Source: Chloroflexi bacterium TSY (GTDB lineage: Bacteria > Chloroflexota > Anaerolineae > Caldilineales > Caldilineaceae). From it: a stretch of 64,000 nucleotides of DNA. This document shows positions 10,087-19,441 of this stretch, piece by piece; the stretch's first letter is position 1; the number at the start of each line of letters is the position of its first letter. The translations under genes and the position numbers were made by a program. The stretch is taken from positions 73,803 through 137,802 of the forward strand of contig JAHBNG010000030.1 of the NCBI GenBank assembly GCA_019217005.1. Reading direction: 5' to 3'. The notes beneath the pieces were generated by a model. That model worked only from the letters and a program-made list of their open reading frames with translations. It was not told the DNA's origin and searched no databases.

Positions 10087-11953
10087 TTATGTTGAGTTAG
10101 AAGGGGAGTCAGAATCATGACGATTTGTATTTGAAAGAAGAGCAGACTCCCAAGCGATTTCAAGTTCAGAAACGACTGAATCAAGGTGATGGCAAAAGCG
10201 AAAATAATCTTTGCGTTCAGCCAGGATCGAATGTAAACGTTGCCGTTCAAATAAATAAGCGGACCGGTCAACGGATCGCAGCCGGAAGAGCAATTCGTCT
10301 TTGGTTTCAGTCGGATCGACGAAGGCAGCAAAAGAGCCATAGCGAAGGACGAAGTTATTAACACTTTTGCGTCCAGTGATAAGTCGTTGATTGGTTTTCA
10401 AGCGGCCAAAGAAGCCCTCCAGGGCATTGTTAGTGGAAGGAAGACCCGAGACATCGTAGCAGACAAAGAGCCCCCACCAACGGTTGCGAAATGTTGTGTT
10501 GATATGCTGAACAATCGAGCGATCTGCGTCATCGAGAGTCGTATCCTGTGTCAGTGCGACTAAATATTGATCAACAGCTGATGCAACGGAATGAGCAGTG
10601 ACCTGTACCTGGTCGTCGGCTTGAGAGTCAGGCGACAAAAGCCGTTGGAGTGCCACCAACCACCCAAGTTGCCGTCGTAAGCGGTTGGCTTGAACAGTGC
10701 AAAAACGATGAAAACCAGCAATCTTGATTAAGCGGGTCAGTAACGGATGCCCCCTTTTTCCTGAGCCCGTAATAATGATGCTTCAATCGTGATTAATTGT
10801 TGAACCATCTGTAAGCCACCTAATTCAAAAGGAGTCAATCCTCTTGTCAATAAAGTGAACCGCAGATAGCGAGTATATTGCAAAAGAACTGCTTTGTAGG
10901 GATCGGTTTCCGCCAATTCTCGAACCGTTTTAGACCCGATTCAAAAAGCCACGCAGCTTCTTTTTGAGTTGAGTTTTCATTGTACGGTCAAGCGCATAAG
11001 TGAGTCGCCCAGCTTCTTTAATGCAATGGAACTGACAAGTCTGATGGGGGCAATTCGGCCACACTTGAGCAACAGCAAGTTGGATGTTTTCCTGTCACTG
11101 ATGATGCCCTTGATAGGGATTTCCCATTCGTTTATCGGTTCCAACAGTGCTGAAACCAGAGTCTCAGTAGATCCAAATTTGGCGTTTTTGGCGATTTTCA
11201 GTCGAGATTGCAGGGATTTTGGAGTCATTTATTCAGATTTCGGTTACAGAAAACAACCTATTTCATATCTGAAAATCGCCCAAATCTAACGCAAAAACTA
11301 GATATCGACCGGCAAATTTGTATTTATGTCAACTGTTTAGCCAGAATTCTCTCTCAAAACCTGAAATTTGGATCTACTGAGTCTTGTGAGTCCCTGATTC
11401 CAACACTTCTGCCATCAAAGTGATGTCTAACTGGACTTCTCGAACCACATAGAGCGCTGGACTTCCTTTCTCTGGTTGCATCCCATCTATGGAGAGGATT
11501 AGTCCGCCCAACCTTTTCCATTTTTTTCTGCTGGTTTACTACCTTCGCTGGCTGTCCAGCTCGCAACAAGGCTAAAAATGTACCGATTAAGTTCAGCACT
11601 TGTCTTTCAGATATCGTTATCCGCTCTTTTAGTCCTTTATGGATTTCGGCCACTCTTCGTTGATGCCAAAATCGTTGGTATCCTATTTCGACGATTACAT
11701 CTAACCCATAACCGCATTCGGGTACACCCAACTCTTCTGCTTCTTGGGAACGATAGACCACTTCTTGCTGCAAGCAGTTCTCATTTTGACACCGATATCC
11801 ATGACTTACCACATAATATCTGCCCTCCAGTGTTTCCAGATACTTATGCCATAATTTATAGCTTCTTTTCAGTTTGCTTTTGCAGTTCGGACAGCGCTTC
11901 TTTGTTGGTCGGTAGTATCGTTTCTCTACCTGCTTCTCCTTCTTTTTGCGCAT
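10087..11953 (-). pseudogene. DDE transposase of the 2.0 kb IS, multiply frameshifted and interrupted
   Basis: The N-terminal part has two Cys pairs like a zinc ribbon (RCPNCKSKLKR, CQNENCLQ). A shifted frame then reads ILSIDGMQPEKGSPALYVVR with the likely first catalytic Asp. After the family A insertion come GIISDRKTS and the C/H motif CQFHCIKEAG. The C-terminal part has GLPSTNNALEGFFGRLK with the likely catalytic Glu. Frame changes lie near 11510 and around 10930-10700. It is not functional as read. Confidence 0.82.
11165..11379 (+). mobile_element. Miniature inverted-repeat element, family A, copy 2 (215 bp)
   Basis: It has the same ends and orientation as copy 1 and is flanked by AGTCT at 11160-11164 and 11380-11384. 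It sits inside the transposase gene of the IS at 10057-12077, so it arrived after that IS. Confidence 0.95.
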
Positions 11954-12084
11954 TTTTCCGGACCTCCTTGGCCTCTCCTATTCTAGCCTTTTCTTCCGGA
12001 GGTCTTCAATTTATCTCTTTTTGGTCGCAATCATTTACTTGTCATAATATTTCTGTACCCGACTTTTGCTGTAACTGAAATTTA

Positions 12085-13260
12085 TTAGCTCGTGCGGTAT
12101 AAACATGTCATCAGTTCTGAAACGACACGGTCTAGATCGGCTTCCGTCATTTGTGGGTAGACCGGCAAAGTCAAGCTCAGTCGGTCAGCCAGATACGCAT
12201 TGGGAAACTGTTCTCTCTTCAAACCATATTTATCCGAATAGTATCCCAAAATCACGGGTGCATGCGTGCCCTGACGTGTGGATATTCCCTTGTGTTCGAG
12301 AGTCAACATCAAATCGTTGCGTCTCTCGTGTAATTCGTCAACCGTTCTCAATGTTGGATTTTCGGGACGAAACAGGCAAACATATGCTTGATATCCATGT
12401 ACATATCCATCGGGAACAAGAGGGGGTTCCAGCCAATCTACATTCCTGATTGCTTGATCATAATAACGAGCACATCGTCGTCGTTCTGCCATAATTTCAG
12501 GAGCGCGCTGCATCTGAACTGCTCCAATAGCGCCCTGGAAGTCTGTCATGCGATAGTTGAAACCAAGATGGTTATATTCGGCAAGGAGAAAAGCCGCTTT
12601 ATTTTGGTGGCGTGCCAAATCTGTACGCGAGGCTCCGTGATCCCGCAAACAGCGCGCAAGACGGTCGCAATCATCGGATGAGGTCGTGATCATCCCGCCT
12701 TCACCAGTAGTAATTGATTTGCGCGGATGAAAGCTAAAGCAACCCATCTCTCCAAAGCTGCCTACATGCTTCCCGCGATACCATGCATCAAATGCACATG
12801 CAGCATCTTCTACAACCCACAAACCGTGCTGTCGAGCGACAGTCATAATCGCATCCATATCGGCGCACAAACCGAAGAGGTGCACGGGAATGATGCCTAC
12901 TGTCCGTTCAGTGATTAAGCCTGTTATCTGTTTTACATCAATATTAAAGGTTTGCAAATCAATATCACAGAAAACGGGCGTTCCCCCCATAAACTCCACC
13001 ACGTTTGCTGTAGAAATCCAGGTGAAAGCAGGCACAATCACTTCGTCTCCCGGCTTCAACCCCAATGCTGCAACTGCAATATGAAGAGCAGTAGTACAGG
13101 AGGTTGTCGCAATTGCATGTGGAATCTTTGCAAATGCTTCGAACGCCTCTTCGAACTCGCGAACATAGGGACCTTGTACAACCCAGCCAGTCTCCAGGGG
13201 TTTGACAATTGCTTCTCGCTCTGCGTCTCCAAATACGGGTTTTGTAATCGGAATATTCAT
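12085..13260 (-). CDS. DegT/DnrJ/EryC1/StrS-family PLP sugar aminotransferase
   Basis: The protein of 391 residues is full length for the family. Visible features are the N-terminal KPVFGDAEREAIVKPLETGW, the PLP-phosphate region TTSCTTALHIAV, the DAACAFDAWY segment with the PLP-binding Asp, and the Schiff-base Lys in FHPRKSITTGEGG. It transaminates a keto-sugar nucleotide, using glutamate as usual amino donor. With the WlbA-like dehydrogenase and WbpD-like acetyltransferase upstream it could act at C3 of UDP-GlcNAcA; alternatively it makes a 4-amino sugar for the formyltransferase. ATG 13260 overlaps the preceding stop by 4 bp. The final codons come from a family R repeat. Confidence 0.88.
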   Translation of the reverse strand: MNIPITKPVFGDAEREAIVKPLETGWVVQGPYVREFEEAFEAFAKIPHAIATTSCTTALHIAVAALGLKPGDEVIVPAFTWISTANVVEFMGGTPVFCDIDLQTFNIDVKQITGLITERTVGIIPVHLFGLCADMDAIMTVARQHGLWVVEDAACAFDAWYRGKHVGSFGEMGCFSFHPRKSITTGEGGMITTSSDDCDRLARCLRDHGASRTDLARHQNKAAFLLAEYNHLGFNYRMTDFQGAIGAVQMQRAPEIMAERRRCARYYDQAIRNVDWLEPPLVPDGYVHGYQAYVCLFRPENPTLRTVDELHERRNDLMLTLEHKGISTRQGTHAPVILGYYSDKYGLKREQFPNAYLADRLSLTLPVYPQMTEADLDRVVSELMTCLYRTS

Positions 13261-14150
13261 TGTGAATCGATCAATCTTCTGAGTCCGGCAGACAATTTAA
13301 TTTGAGGCGTATAATTCAAGATCTTCTGTGCCTGCGTACGATCAGCACAAAATCGGGTGGGATATGGCATTGAGTACCGGTGTTCTGGATCCATGTTGGA
13401 CCCGACTAATCGAGCACTCATTAAAGCAAGTTCAGTCAGTGTCGTGCAAATTCCCGTTCCAATATTAAGCGTGTGACACCCAATTCGACGGCTCAGTGCA
13501 AGTTGAAATGCTCGAACAACATCATCTATATGAATGAAATCTCGTCCATCTTTTGGATGTCCTTGAACACATGGTCTTTGATGTTGAACAAGCTGTCGAA
13601 TAAAGTTTGATTCGACCGTTGACCGCAATGAACCATCGGCTGCCGTACCGTGCACATTGAACAGACGAAGACAATAAATGGTCATGTTGGATGTTCTTGC
13701 AAATGTACGACACCAAACTTCACCACACAACTTGCTTGCACCATACGCAGAACTGGGAAACGCGAGATCTGTCTCCTTGTTCGGCAAAGAACTCTGGCCG
13801 CTATAAACCTGTCCAGTTGATGCATAGATAAAGATCTCAATATCTGCATCCTGTGCTGCTTGTAGTGTGGCTAAAGTTCCTTCACCATTGACACGATGTG
13901 CTTCAATCGGATTCTGATTGCTCAGAGCAAGTGGCAGACATGCAAGATGGATAACCGCTCGACAATCTCGAATTGCCACTGCTAAATCATCTGTGGTACA
14001 AATATCGCCTTGCACCCATTCAATCATGGTCAGATTTGGGGGACAAGGCGAGCGGCCAAATCCGCGCACAAGCCAGCCATCTGCAACGAGCGCCAACGTT
14101 AGGTGCTGTCCAATATATCCTCCAGCACCCGTTACCAAGACCTTATCCAT
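13257..14150 (-). CDS. NAD(P)-dependent epimerase/dehydratase (extended SDR), 297 aa
   Basis: The Rossmann motif GAGGYIG is near residue 7, the catalytic Tyr-Lys pair is in YGASK and ASTGQVYSG supplies the Ser/Thr-rich catalytic loop. NIGTG and PYPTRFCADRTQA belong to the substrate lobe. It acts on a nucleotide sugar as an epimerase, dehydratase or reductase; which one cannot be told. It overlaps the DegT gene by 4 bp and begins 18 bp after the previous epimerase gene ends, so these genes are probably co-transcribed. Confidence 0.85.
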   Translation of the reverse strand: MDKVLVTGAGGYIGQHLTLALVADGWLVRGFGRSPCPPNLTMIEWVQGDICTTDDLAVAIRDCRAVIHLACLPLALSNQNPIEAHRVNGEGTLATLQAAQDADIEIFIYASTGQVYSGQSSLPNKETDLAFPSSAYGASKLCGEVWCRTFARTSNMTIYCLRLFNVHGTAADGSLRSTVESNFIRQLVQHQRPCVQGHPKDGRDFIHIDDVVRAFQLALSRRIGCHTLNIGTGICTTLTELALMSARLVGSNMDPEHRYSMPYPTRFCADRTQAQKILNYTPQIKLSAGLRRLIDSQ

Positions 14151-14168
14151 GAAAAATGAAGAGAGAAT

Positions 14169-15155
14169 CTAGGCTTGTTCACGGCGTTTCCGGACAGCTT
14201 TGGCATCTTCTCTGCGCCATTCAATCAGCCGCTTTATACCTTCTTCCAGATCGACAGACCAGCGGAAGCCTAAGTCTTGTTCGGCTGTCTCAGTAGAACC
14301 AATGCGGTTTGTAACGAATGTCTGGCCGGCTGGTTGATATTCAATCGATAGATCACTTCCCGTTAATCGTAAAAGTAACTCCGTCAACTCTTTGATCGAG
14401 GTACCAATACCACGTCCAATGTTATAGCACTTGCCAGTAGTATTCGCTTGCATTGCCAAAATATTCGCTCGTGCGATGTCATCCACGTAAATAAAATCGT
14501 ACTGCTGCTGACCATCGCCAAAAACAAATGGAGGCAATCTTTGATCAATCCGGTCGAGTATTTTCATCATGACGGCAATATAGGCACCCTTGTAATCCTG
14601 CCCTGGACCATAAACGTTCATATAACGCAAACCAACCCAGTCTAGCCCATACCGATGCCCCAATGATTTAAACATATGCTCGCCGGCTATTTTCGTCGCG
14701 CCGTAAAACGTATAGTTATTGTATGGGTGTTCTTCCCTCATAGGCAACTCAACAGCATCGCCATAAACTGATGCCGATGAAGAATAGACAACGCGTTTGA
14801 CTCCACGCTTTATGGCAGCTTCAATTACATTGAATGTCCCGCGGATATTGACATCAAATGCTGCGCGCGGGTATTCATGGCATTGAAGTAACCAAAGAGC
14901 GGCAAGGTGAAACACGCCATCGATGCCTTCCATCGCGCGTTCTAACACATCGCTGTGTAAGATGTCTCCGCCATGTGGAAAGATCGATACTCTAGGATCC
15001 TGCAGAGCCGTTCGGATATTTTCAGGACGTCCGCGGAAGAAATTATCGTAAACAATTATTTCGCCAGCATCAGTTTTGGTTAGCTGATTGACAATGTGGC
15101 TACCAATAAAACCGCCGCCACCGATCACTAAAATGCGTTTATCTTTAAGTTCCAT
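14169..15155 (-). CDS. NAD-dependent nucleotide-sugar epimerase (extended SDR), 328 aa
   Basis: GGGGFIGSHIV forms the NAD-binding loop and VVYSSSASVYGD and YGATK form the catalytic Ser/Tyr/Lys set. RYMNVYGPGQD and YDFIYVDDIARA are the usual substrate-lobe blocks. The protein resembles UDP-glucose or UDP-GlcNAc 4-epimerase-like members of polysaccharide loci, but the substrate is not fixed by sequence alone. It is the middle one of three consecutive, clearly diverged SDR genes. Confidence 0.85.
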   Translation of the reverse strand: MELKDKRILVIGGGGFIGSHIVNQLTKTDAGEIIVYDNFFRGRPENIRTALQDPRVSIFPHGGDILHSDVLERAMEGIDGVFHLAALWLLQCHEYPRAAFDVNIRGTFNVIEAAIKRGVKRVVYSSSASVYGDAVELPMREEHPYNNYTFYGATKIAGEHMFKSLGHRYGLDWVGLRYMNVYGPGQDYKGAYIAVMMKILDRIDQRLPPFVFGDGQQQYDFIYVDDIARANILAMQANTTGKCYNIGRGIGTSIKELTELLLRLTGSDLSIEYQPAGQTFVTNRIGSTETAEQDLGFRWSVDLEEGIKRLIEWRREDAKAVRKRREQA

Positions 15156-15182
15156 AAAATGTGCCGAACATCTGTCGCCAAA

Positions 15183-16118
15183 TCACCGTTGCCTCATATA
15201 CCAGTCAATCGTCTTCTGCAATCCTTCATCAAATAGAACGATAGGCTCATATCCCAATTTCTCGCCAGCCAACTCAATAGCAGCCTGTGAGTGCTTCACA
15301 TCTCCAGCACGAGTATGAATGTGTTCAACATGAATAGGAGTATCGATGATTGTGCGCAGTCGGTCAACAAGATCTAGCAAAGAATGGCGCTCACCGCAGG
15401 CGACATTGACGACATTGCCTGCGGCATTTGGTGCAAGACAGGCCAATAGATTGGCATGCACCACATTCGCGATGAAGGTAAAGTCTCTACTTTGTGTACC
15501 ATCGCCGTGGATGGTAATGGGTTGCGCCTTTAAAGCCGCGCTGATGAACTTGGGAATGACGGCAGAATATTGTGAATTAGGATCCTGACGCGGCCCAAAC
15601 ACGTTGAAATAGCGTAGACACACGGTTTCAAATCCATAAATGCGCCAAAAACTTTGACAGTATTGTTCCCCAGCTAGTTTAGAAATTGCATATGGCGAGA
15701 TAGGATTCGGGCAAATCGACTCAACTTTGGGCAGTTCCGGATGATCGCCATAGACAGATGAGGATGAAGCATAGACGAGCCGCTTTACACCTGCATCACG
15801 CGCAGCACGCAATATATTCAAGGTTCCATGCACATTCACCTCATTCGAGGTAAGTGGATCGGCAATAGAGCGAGGAATAGACGGCAGCGCGGCTTGATGA
15901 ATCACATAATCTACGTTTTGCACTGCATCTTGCACGATGTGATAGCTGCGTATGTCTCCTTCGACAATTTCAATGTCTCCTTCTAGCGGTAGAATATTTC
16001 TTCGTCTGCCCGTGGAAAAGTTATCAAGAATTCTTACCTGATGTTTCTGGGCAAGTAACTCAGAAACGATACTACTTCCAATGAAGCCTGTACCGCCTGT
16101 GACAAGATAACGAATCAT
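15183..16118 (-). CDS. UDP-GlcNAc/UDP-glucose 4-epimerase-like protein (GalE/WbpP type), 311 aa
   Basis: The start MIRYLVTGGTGFIGS carries the NAD loop. YASSSSVYGD and SPYAISKLAGE carry the catalytic Ser, Tyr and Lys. RYFNVFGPRQDPNSQYSAVI is a strong match to the WbpP/Gne group of 4-epimerases. The likely job is interconversion of gluco- and galacto-configured UDP-hexosamines for the local glycan. Confidence 0.87.
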   Translation of the reverse strand: MIRYLVTGGTGFIGSSIVSELLAQKHQVRILDNFSTGRRRNILPLEGDIEIVEGDIRSYHIVQDAVQNVDYVIHQAALPSIPRSIADPLTSNEVNVHGTLNILRAARDAGVKRLVYASSSSVYGDHPELPKVESICPNPISPYAISKLAGEQYCQSFWRIYGFETVCLRYFNVFGPRQDPNSQYSAVIPKFISAALKAQPITIHGDGTQSRDFTFIANVVHANLLACLAPNAAGNVVNVACGERHSLLDLVDRLRTIIDTPIHVEHIHTRAGDVKHSQAAIELAGEKLGYEPIVLFDEGLQKTIDWYMRQR

Positions 16119-16217
16119 TGCGAGTCCTTAATTCAAATGGCCATCCCTTGGCTGGGTCGGGGTGACTCTAAAAGTTTGACTGGCGAAGAGACCAGAACTA
16201 AATCTATACTCATATCC

Positions 16218-16844
16218 TTAACCTTTATCCGTTGGCGGCAATGGGTCGTCTTCTGGCCAATCTCTACAGCACAATATGCCTGGTTCGACCTTATGATAGC
16301 GCCATCCGCTCTCTGGACAAATGAGGTTGCTATCCGCGTCTTTGTCTATCAACCGATATCCATGCCGACTCATCCACCCCTCCCACACCGCTGGCACGCC
16401 CAACATCAACGCATAATCCGGCACATCCCCCCGTACCACAGCACCAGCGCCAATAAACGCATATCGTCCAATCGTTGCACCACAAACAATCGTTGCATTT
16501 GCGCCAATGGTTGCGCCTCGTCGCACTAGTGTTCGCTGATATTCACTTTGTCGTACAATCTGTGAACGTGGATTGATCACGTTGGTAAAGACGCAGGAAG
16601 GGCCGCAAAAGACATCATCTTCAAGTTTGACGCCTCTATAGACAGATACGTTGTTCTGTATTTTGACGTTACTACCAATTTGCACACCTGATGCCACGAA
16701 AACATTTTGTCCTAGACTACAATTTTTCCCAATCTGCACATTGGCCATGATGTGACAAAAGTGCCAGATCTTAGTTCCTTCGCCGATCTCACAAGGTTCA
16801 TCGACATAAGAGCTCGGATGAACAAAATAGGACGTTTGGCTCAT
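16218..16844 (-). CDS. WbpD/WlbB-type nucleotide-sugar N-acetyltransferase (left-handed beta-helix)
   Basis: The protein of 208 residues is built of hexapeptide repeats ([54 protein letters not shown]). The N-terminal [20 protein letters not shown] and the [11 protein letters not shown] segment are typical of WbpD/WlbB, which acetylates the 3-amino group of UDP-GlcNAc3NA acid. The C-terminal tail ([20 protein letters not shown]) resembles the short extension of this group. It lies 19 bp downstream of the WlbA-like gene, which performs the preceding step. Confidence 0.87.
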   Translation of the reverse strand: MSQTSYFVHPSSYVDEPCEIGEGTKIWHFCHIMANVQIGKNCSLGQNVFVASGVQIGSNVKIQNNVSVYRGVKLEDDVFCGPSCVFTNVINPRSQIVRQSEYQRTLVRRGATIGANATIVCGATIGRYAFIGAGAVVRGDVPDYALMLGVPAVWEGWMSRHGYRLIDKDADSNLICPESGWRYHKVEPGILCCRDWPEDDPLPPTDKG

Positions 16845-16863
16845 AATTGCGTATCATCAACTC

Positions 16864-17853
16864 CTACAGAATGCTGTTTTCAATTGGTAATTGAACCGGC
16901 ATCCCGCCCAACATCAACGATCGCTGAGCTGCCTGCAACACCCGTAATACACGCAGCCCACTTCGTCCGTCTGTTACAGGTGATTGTCGCGTCTCAACCG
17001 CTTGCAGAAAGGCTCGACACTCGCAACGCAACGGCTCATCGTCAGCAAAAGGAACGTTCTCGCCTTCGCCGCGTATAGGTTCTGGCAAGCCTTCACGCCA
17101 CTCTACTCGCTGATCATAGAGCACCAATTGTTTTGACACATCATCGAAACTGGCCATTTTCTTTGATCCCACAACCACGAGTCGCTGTTCCTTAAAGGGG
17201 TGTAACCAGGAAACATAGATATGAGCGCGAACCCCATTATCAAAGACTAAGTTTGTAACCGTTACATCCGCAATGTTCGGTTGAACATAATTCCCGCCCG
17301 ACGCCGTCACACCAAACGGGAGTGCACCCGTCAATCGCAAAATGACGGCAATATCATGCGGGGCAAAACTCCACAAAATATTCTCCTCACGTCGAATCTT
17401 CCCCAGACTCAAGCGATTAGAATAAATATAGTGAACCTCACCCAATTCGCCCGCACGAACCATTTCAAATAGCCTGACAACGGCCGGGTGATATTCCAGA
17501 ACGTGTCCAACAAGCAAAATCCGCTCGCGGGCCTCGGCCATCTGCACAAGACGAGCGCCTTCTTGATACGTTAACGCAAGCGGTTTTTCAACAAATACAT
17601 CTTTTCGAGCTTCAAGTGCTTGAGTCACCACATCTGCATGGGTTTCAGCTGGCGTTGCAATCACCACACCATCCACATCAGCTGCCAGAACCTGATCCAA
17701 CTCTGCAACGATATTTACAGCGGGAGCCAGTTCTTGGGCTACAGCACGTCCATGAGCCGTAGCATCACAGACCATATACAAAACCCCCAACTGATTAAAG
17801 TTACGAACAAGATTCTTCCCCCAGTAACCACACCCAACAACGGCGATCCGCAT
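16864..17853 (-). CDS. WlbA/WbpB-type nucleotide-sugar 3-dehydrogenase (Gfo/Idh/MocA family)
   Basis: The Rossmann loop is VGCGYWGKNLVRNF. EKPLALTYQEGARLV carries the conserved Lys of the family, and the C-terminal lobe has WSFAPHDIAVIL with the active-site His. This matches oxidoreductases that oxidise the 3-hydroxyl of UDP-GlcNAc uronic acid. Length (329) is normal. It is directly followed by the acetyltransferase gene, and the dehydrogenase for the first step lies at 19442-20818. Confidence 0.87.
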   Translation of the reverse strand: MRIAVVGCGYWGKNLVRNFNQLGVLYMVCDATAHGRAVAQELAPAVNIVAELDQVLAADVDGVVIATPAETHADVVTQALEARKDVFVEKPLALTYQEGARLVQMAEARERILLVGHVLEYHPAVVRLFEMVRAGELGEVHYIYSNRLSLGKIRREENILWSFAPHDIAVILRLTGALPFGVTASGGNYVQPNIADVTVTNLVFDNGVRAHIYVSWLHPFKEQRLVVVGSKKMASFDDVSKQLVLYDQRVEWREGLPEPIRGEGENVPFADDEPLRCECRAFLQAVETRQSPVTDGRSGLRVLRVLQAAQRSLMLGGMPVQLPIENSIL

Positions 17854-17923
17854 AAATCTATTCGTTCCGTGAATTGATGCTATACCGCAAATAGCTCTGG
17901 TTTCAACAGCCGGATTGTTTGCC

Positions 17924-18156
17924 GCTAATTCTGCATGACCGAAGTTGTGCCTCTGCGCGCCACAACCTGCACCCCATCTGCAATTGGCTCTTCCGACACC
18001 AAAATCAAATACCCACCACCGCCAGAAATCTTCCCCCTCAGCGCAGTATCACGATACTTTTCAATCTATTCCTCAATCATTATGGACATAACCAATCGAA
18101 TCGACCATAAAACGACGCTCATCCTCACTGTTTACCGGTGATTCTCTTTTCGTCAT
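17924..18156 (-). pseudogene. Degenerate short coding remnant
   Basis: From ATG 18156 a frame reads MTKRESPVNSEDERRF and stops at a TGA. A neighbouring frame, itself broken by a TAG, then reads KYRDTALRGKISGGGGYLIL and SVMQN before a stop at 17924. Gly-rich KISGGGG resembles the C-terminal motif of GHMP-type sugar kinases, but the match is short and I do not claim it. It looks like the end of a decayed glycan-locus gene. Confidence 0.35.
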
Positions 18157-18166
18157 GATGATATTC

Positions 18167-19402
18167 CTATGAATCTGGATACTTCATCCACACCGGATTG
18201 AACCCTTCTCCTTCCAAATTGGTAAGCTGCCTTTGATTACTTCCATCTGCATTCATGATCCAAATCTGCCGGATCCCGGATCGATTCGACATGAAGGCAA
18301 TTTGGCTACCATCGGGAGACCAACTTGGGTGACGATCCCAAGCGCCCCAGTCATCACGCGTCAACTGAATTGCGGGCCACACATCGCGCTCGACGACCCA
18401 AATTTCATCGTTACCGCTCTCATTCGAGACGAGAGCCACCTTTTCGGCTGTTGGTGACCATGCTGGATCCCAGGCACCATATAGATTGCGCTTGACAGAA
18501 CGCGGGTTGTCATCATAGGGAAAGCCGGGATCATCGCCAAAAAAAGTCAATTGTTTAACCGTCCCATACGTAAAAAACTCATAAAAGATATAGGTCTGAT
18601 TGCGACGATTCTGATCTTGCTCTCGGCGCACAAATGCACGAAACTGACGATCCGCCGAATACTCATCTCGTTCCGAGGCTCGACGATAGGCCCAATTCCA
18701 CTGTGGACGCAGAGCTGCAAGACCGCTGCCGTCTGGGTTGATGGCCAAGTAATTTATGTTCGTCGCACGTCCTAAAATAGTCAGACGTGTTCTCGATGTC
18801 TGAAAAAGGATCTTGCTGATTAAATCAGGGGGGAAGGTAGGCGTTGGTACAGGCGTTTGAACAAATTGTTCCAAACTAAGATCCACAAGTATCTGTGGCG
18901 TTGGTGTAGCCGTCGGGGGAGCAGGCGGCGCAGGTGTCGCTGTCGGCGGCAGAGGCGTTGGTGTTACCGTTGGAACTAATGTTGGTATAACCGGTGTGTC
19001 TGTTACCGTCGCAAAATATCTTGGATCCATTGTTCCTGTCGTCAACGCGATAGCTGTCGCCTGACGCACCATAAAGGTTGCTTCGGCTGCATTTGCGGCC
19101 GTCGGCGTATTTGTGATGACCATGACAGTTGGTGTCGGCGTTGCTGTCACCATATTAACAGGCGTTGGTGTGGCCGTACCTGTCGTTTCCGCTTGTGCAG
19201 TCTGTTCCAGCACCAGCCCCGCCGCCACAAAGACATCAATTGGCGTGGGTGTCGAAGTCACCACATAGGGCGTCCATGTTGCCGTTGCCTCACCACGTAC
19301 GGATTGTTGGGCATTGAGTTGTTTGGTTTGTAGCAACATAAAGACAAGCAACGCCAATACACAAAGGTTCGTCGATGCCTCAAACTTTGTCAGACACTTC
19401 AT
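18167..19402 (-). CDS. Exported TolB-like beta-propeller protein with a TPTP-rich stalk
   Basis: Residues 1-31 form a signal peptide ending near LNAQQ. Residues about 45-190 are a low-complexity Thr/Pro linker with many TPTP units. Residues about 195-411 carry WD40-like/PD40 repeats ([48 protein letters not shown]). TPTP-rich linkers are common in surface proteins of Chloroflexota. The protein is probably tethered or secreted and binds a surface ligand; no enzymatic site is visible. It lies between two nucleotide-sugar genes but may not take part in sugar synthesis. Confidence 0.8.
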   Translation of the reverse strand: MKCLTKFEASTNLCVLALLVFMLLQTKQLNAQQSVRGEATATWTPYVVTSTPTPIDVFVAAGLVLEQTAQAETTGTATPTPVNMVTATPTPTVMVITNTPTAANAAEATFMVRQATAIALTTGTMDPRYFATVTDTPVIPTLVPTVTPTPLPPTATPAPPAPPTATPTPQILVDLSLEQFVQTPVPTPTFPPDLISKILFQTSRTRLTILGRATNINYLAINPDGSGLAALRPQWNWAYRRASERDEYSADRQFRAFVRREQDQNRRNQTYIFYEFFTYGTVKQLTFFGDDPGFPYDDNPRSVKRNLYGAWDPAWSPTAEKVALVSNESGNDEIWVVERDVWPAIQLTRDDWGAWDRHPSWSPDGSQIAFMSNRSGIRQIWIMNADGSNQRQLTNLEGEGFNPVWMKYPDS

Positions 19403-19441
19403 ACAGAATTAGATTTTACAGGTGTCCAGGCTAGATGAGCC

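Larger units (their letters stand above)
10057..12077 (-). mobile_element. 2.0 kb insertion sequence with 24-bp perfect inverted ends and 8-bp target duplication
   Basis: The left end begins CAGTTACAGCAAAAGTCGGG and the right end is its complement. The direct repeat AAATTTAT is at 10049-10056 and 12078-12085. The element separates asnB from the DegT gene and carries a degenerate transposase plus a family A miniature element (11165-11379). Without the latter it is about 1.80 kb. Family placement is open. The 8-bp duplication and a C/H motif in the transposase fit IS256/MULE-like or ISL3-like groups. Confidence 0.9.
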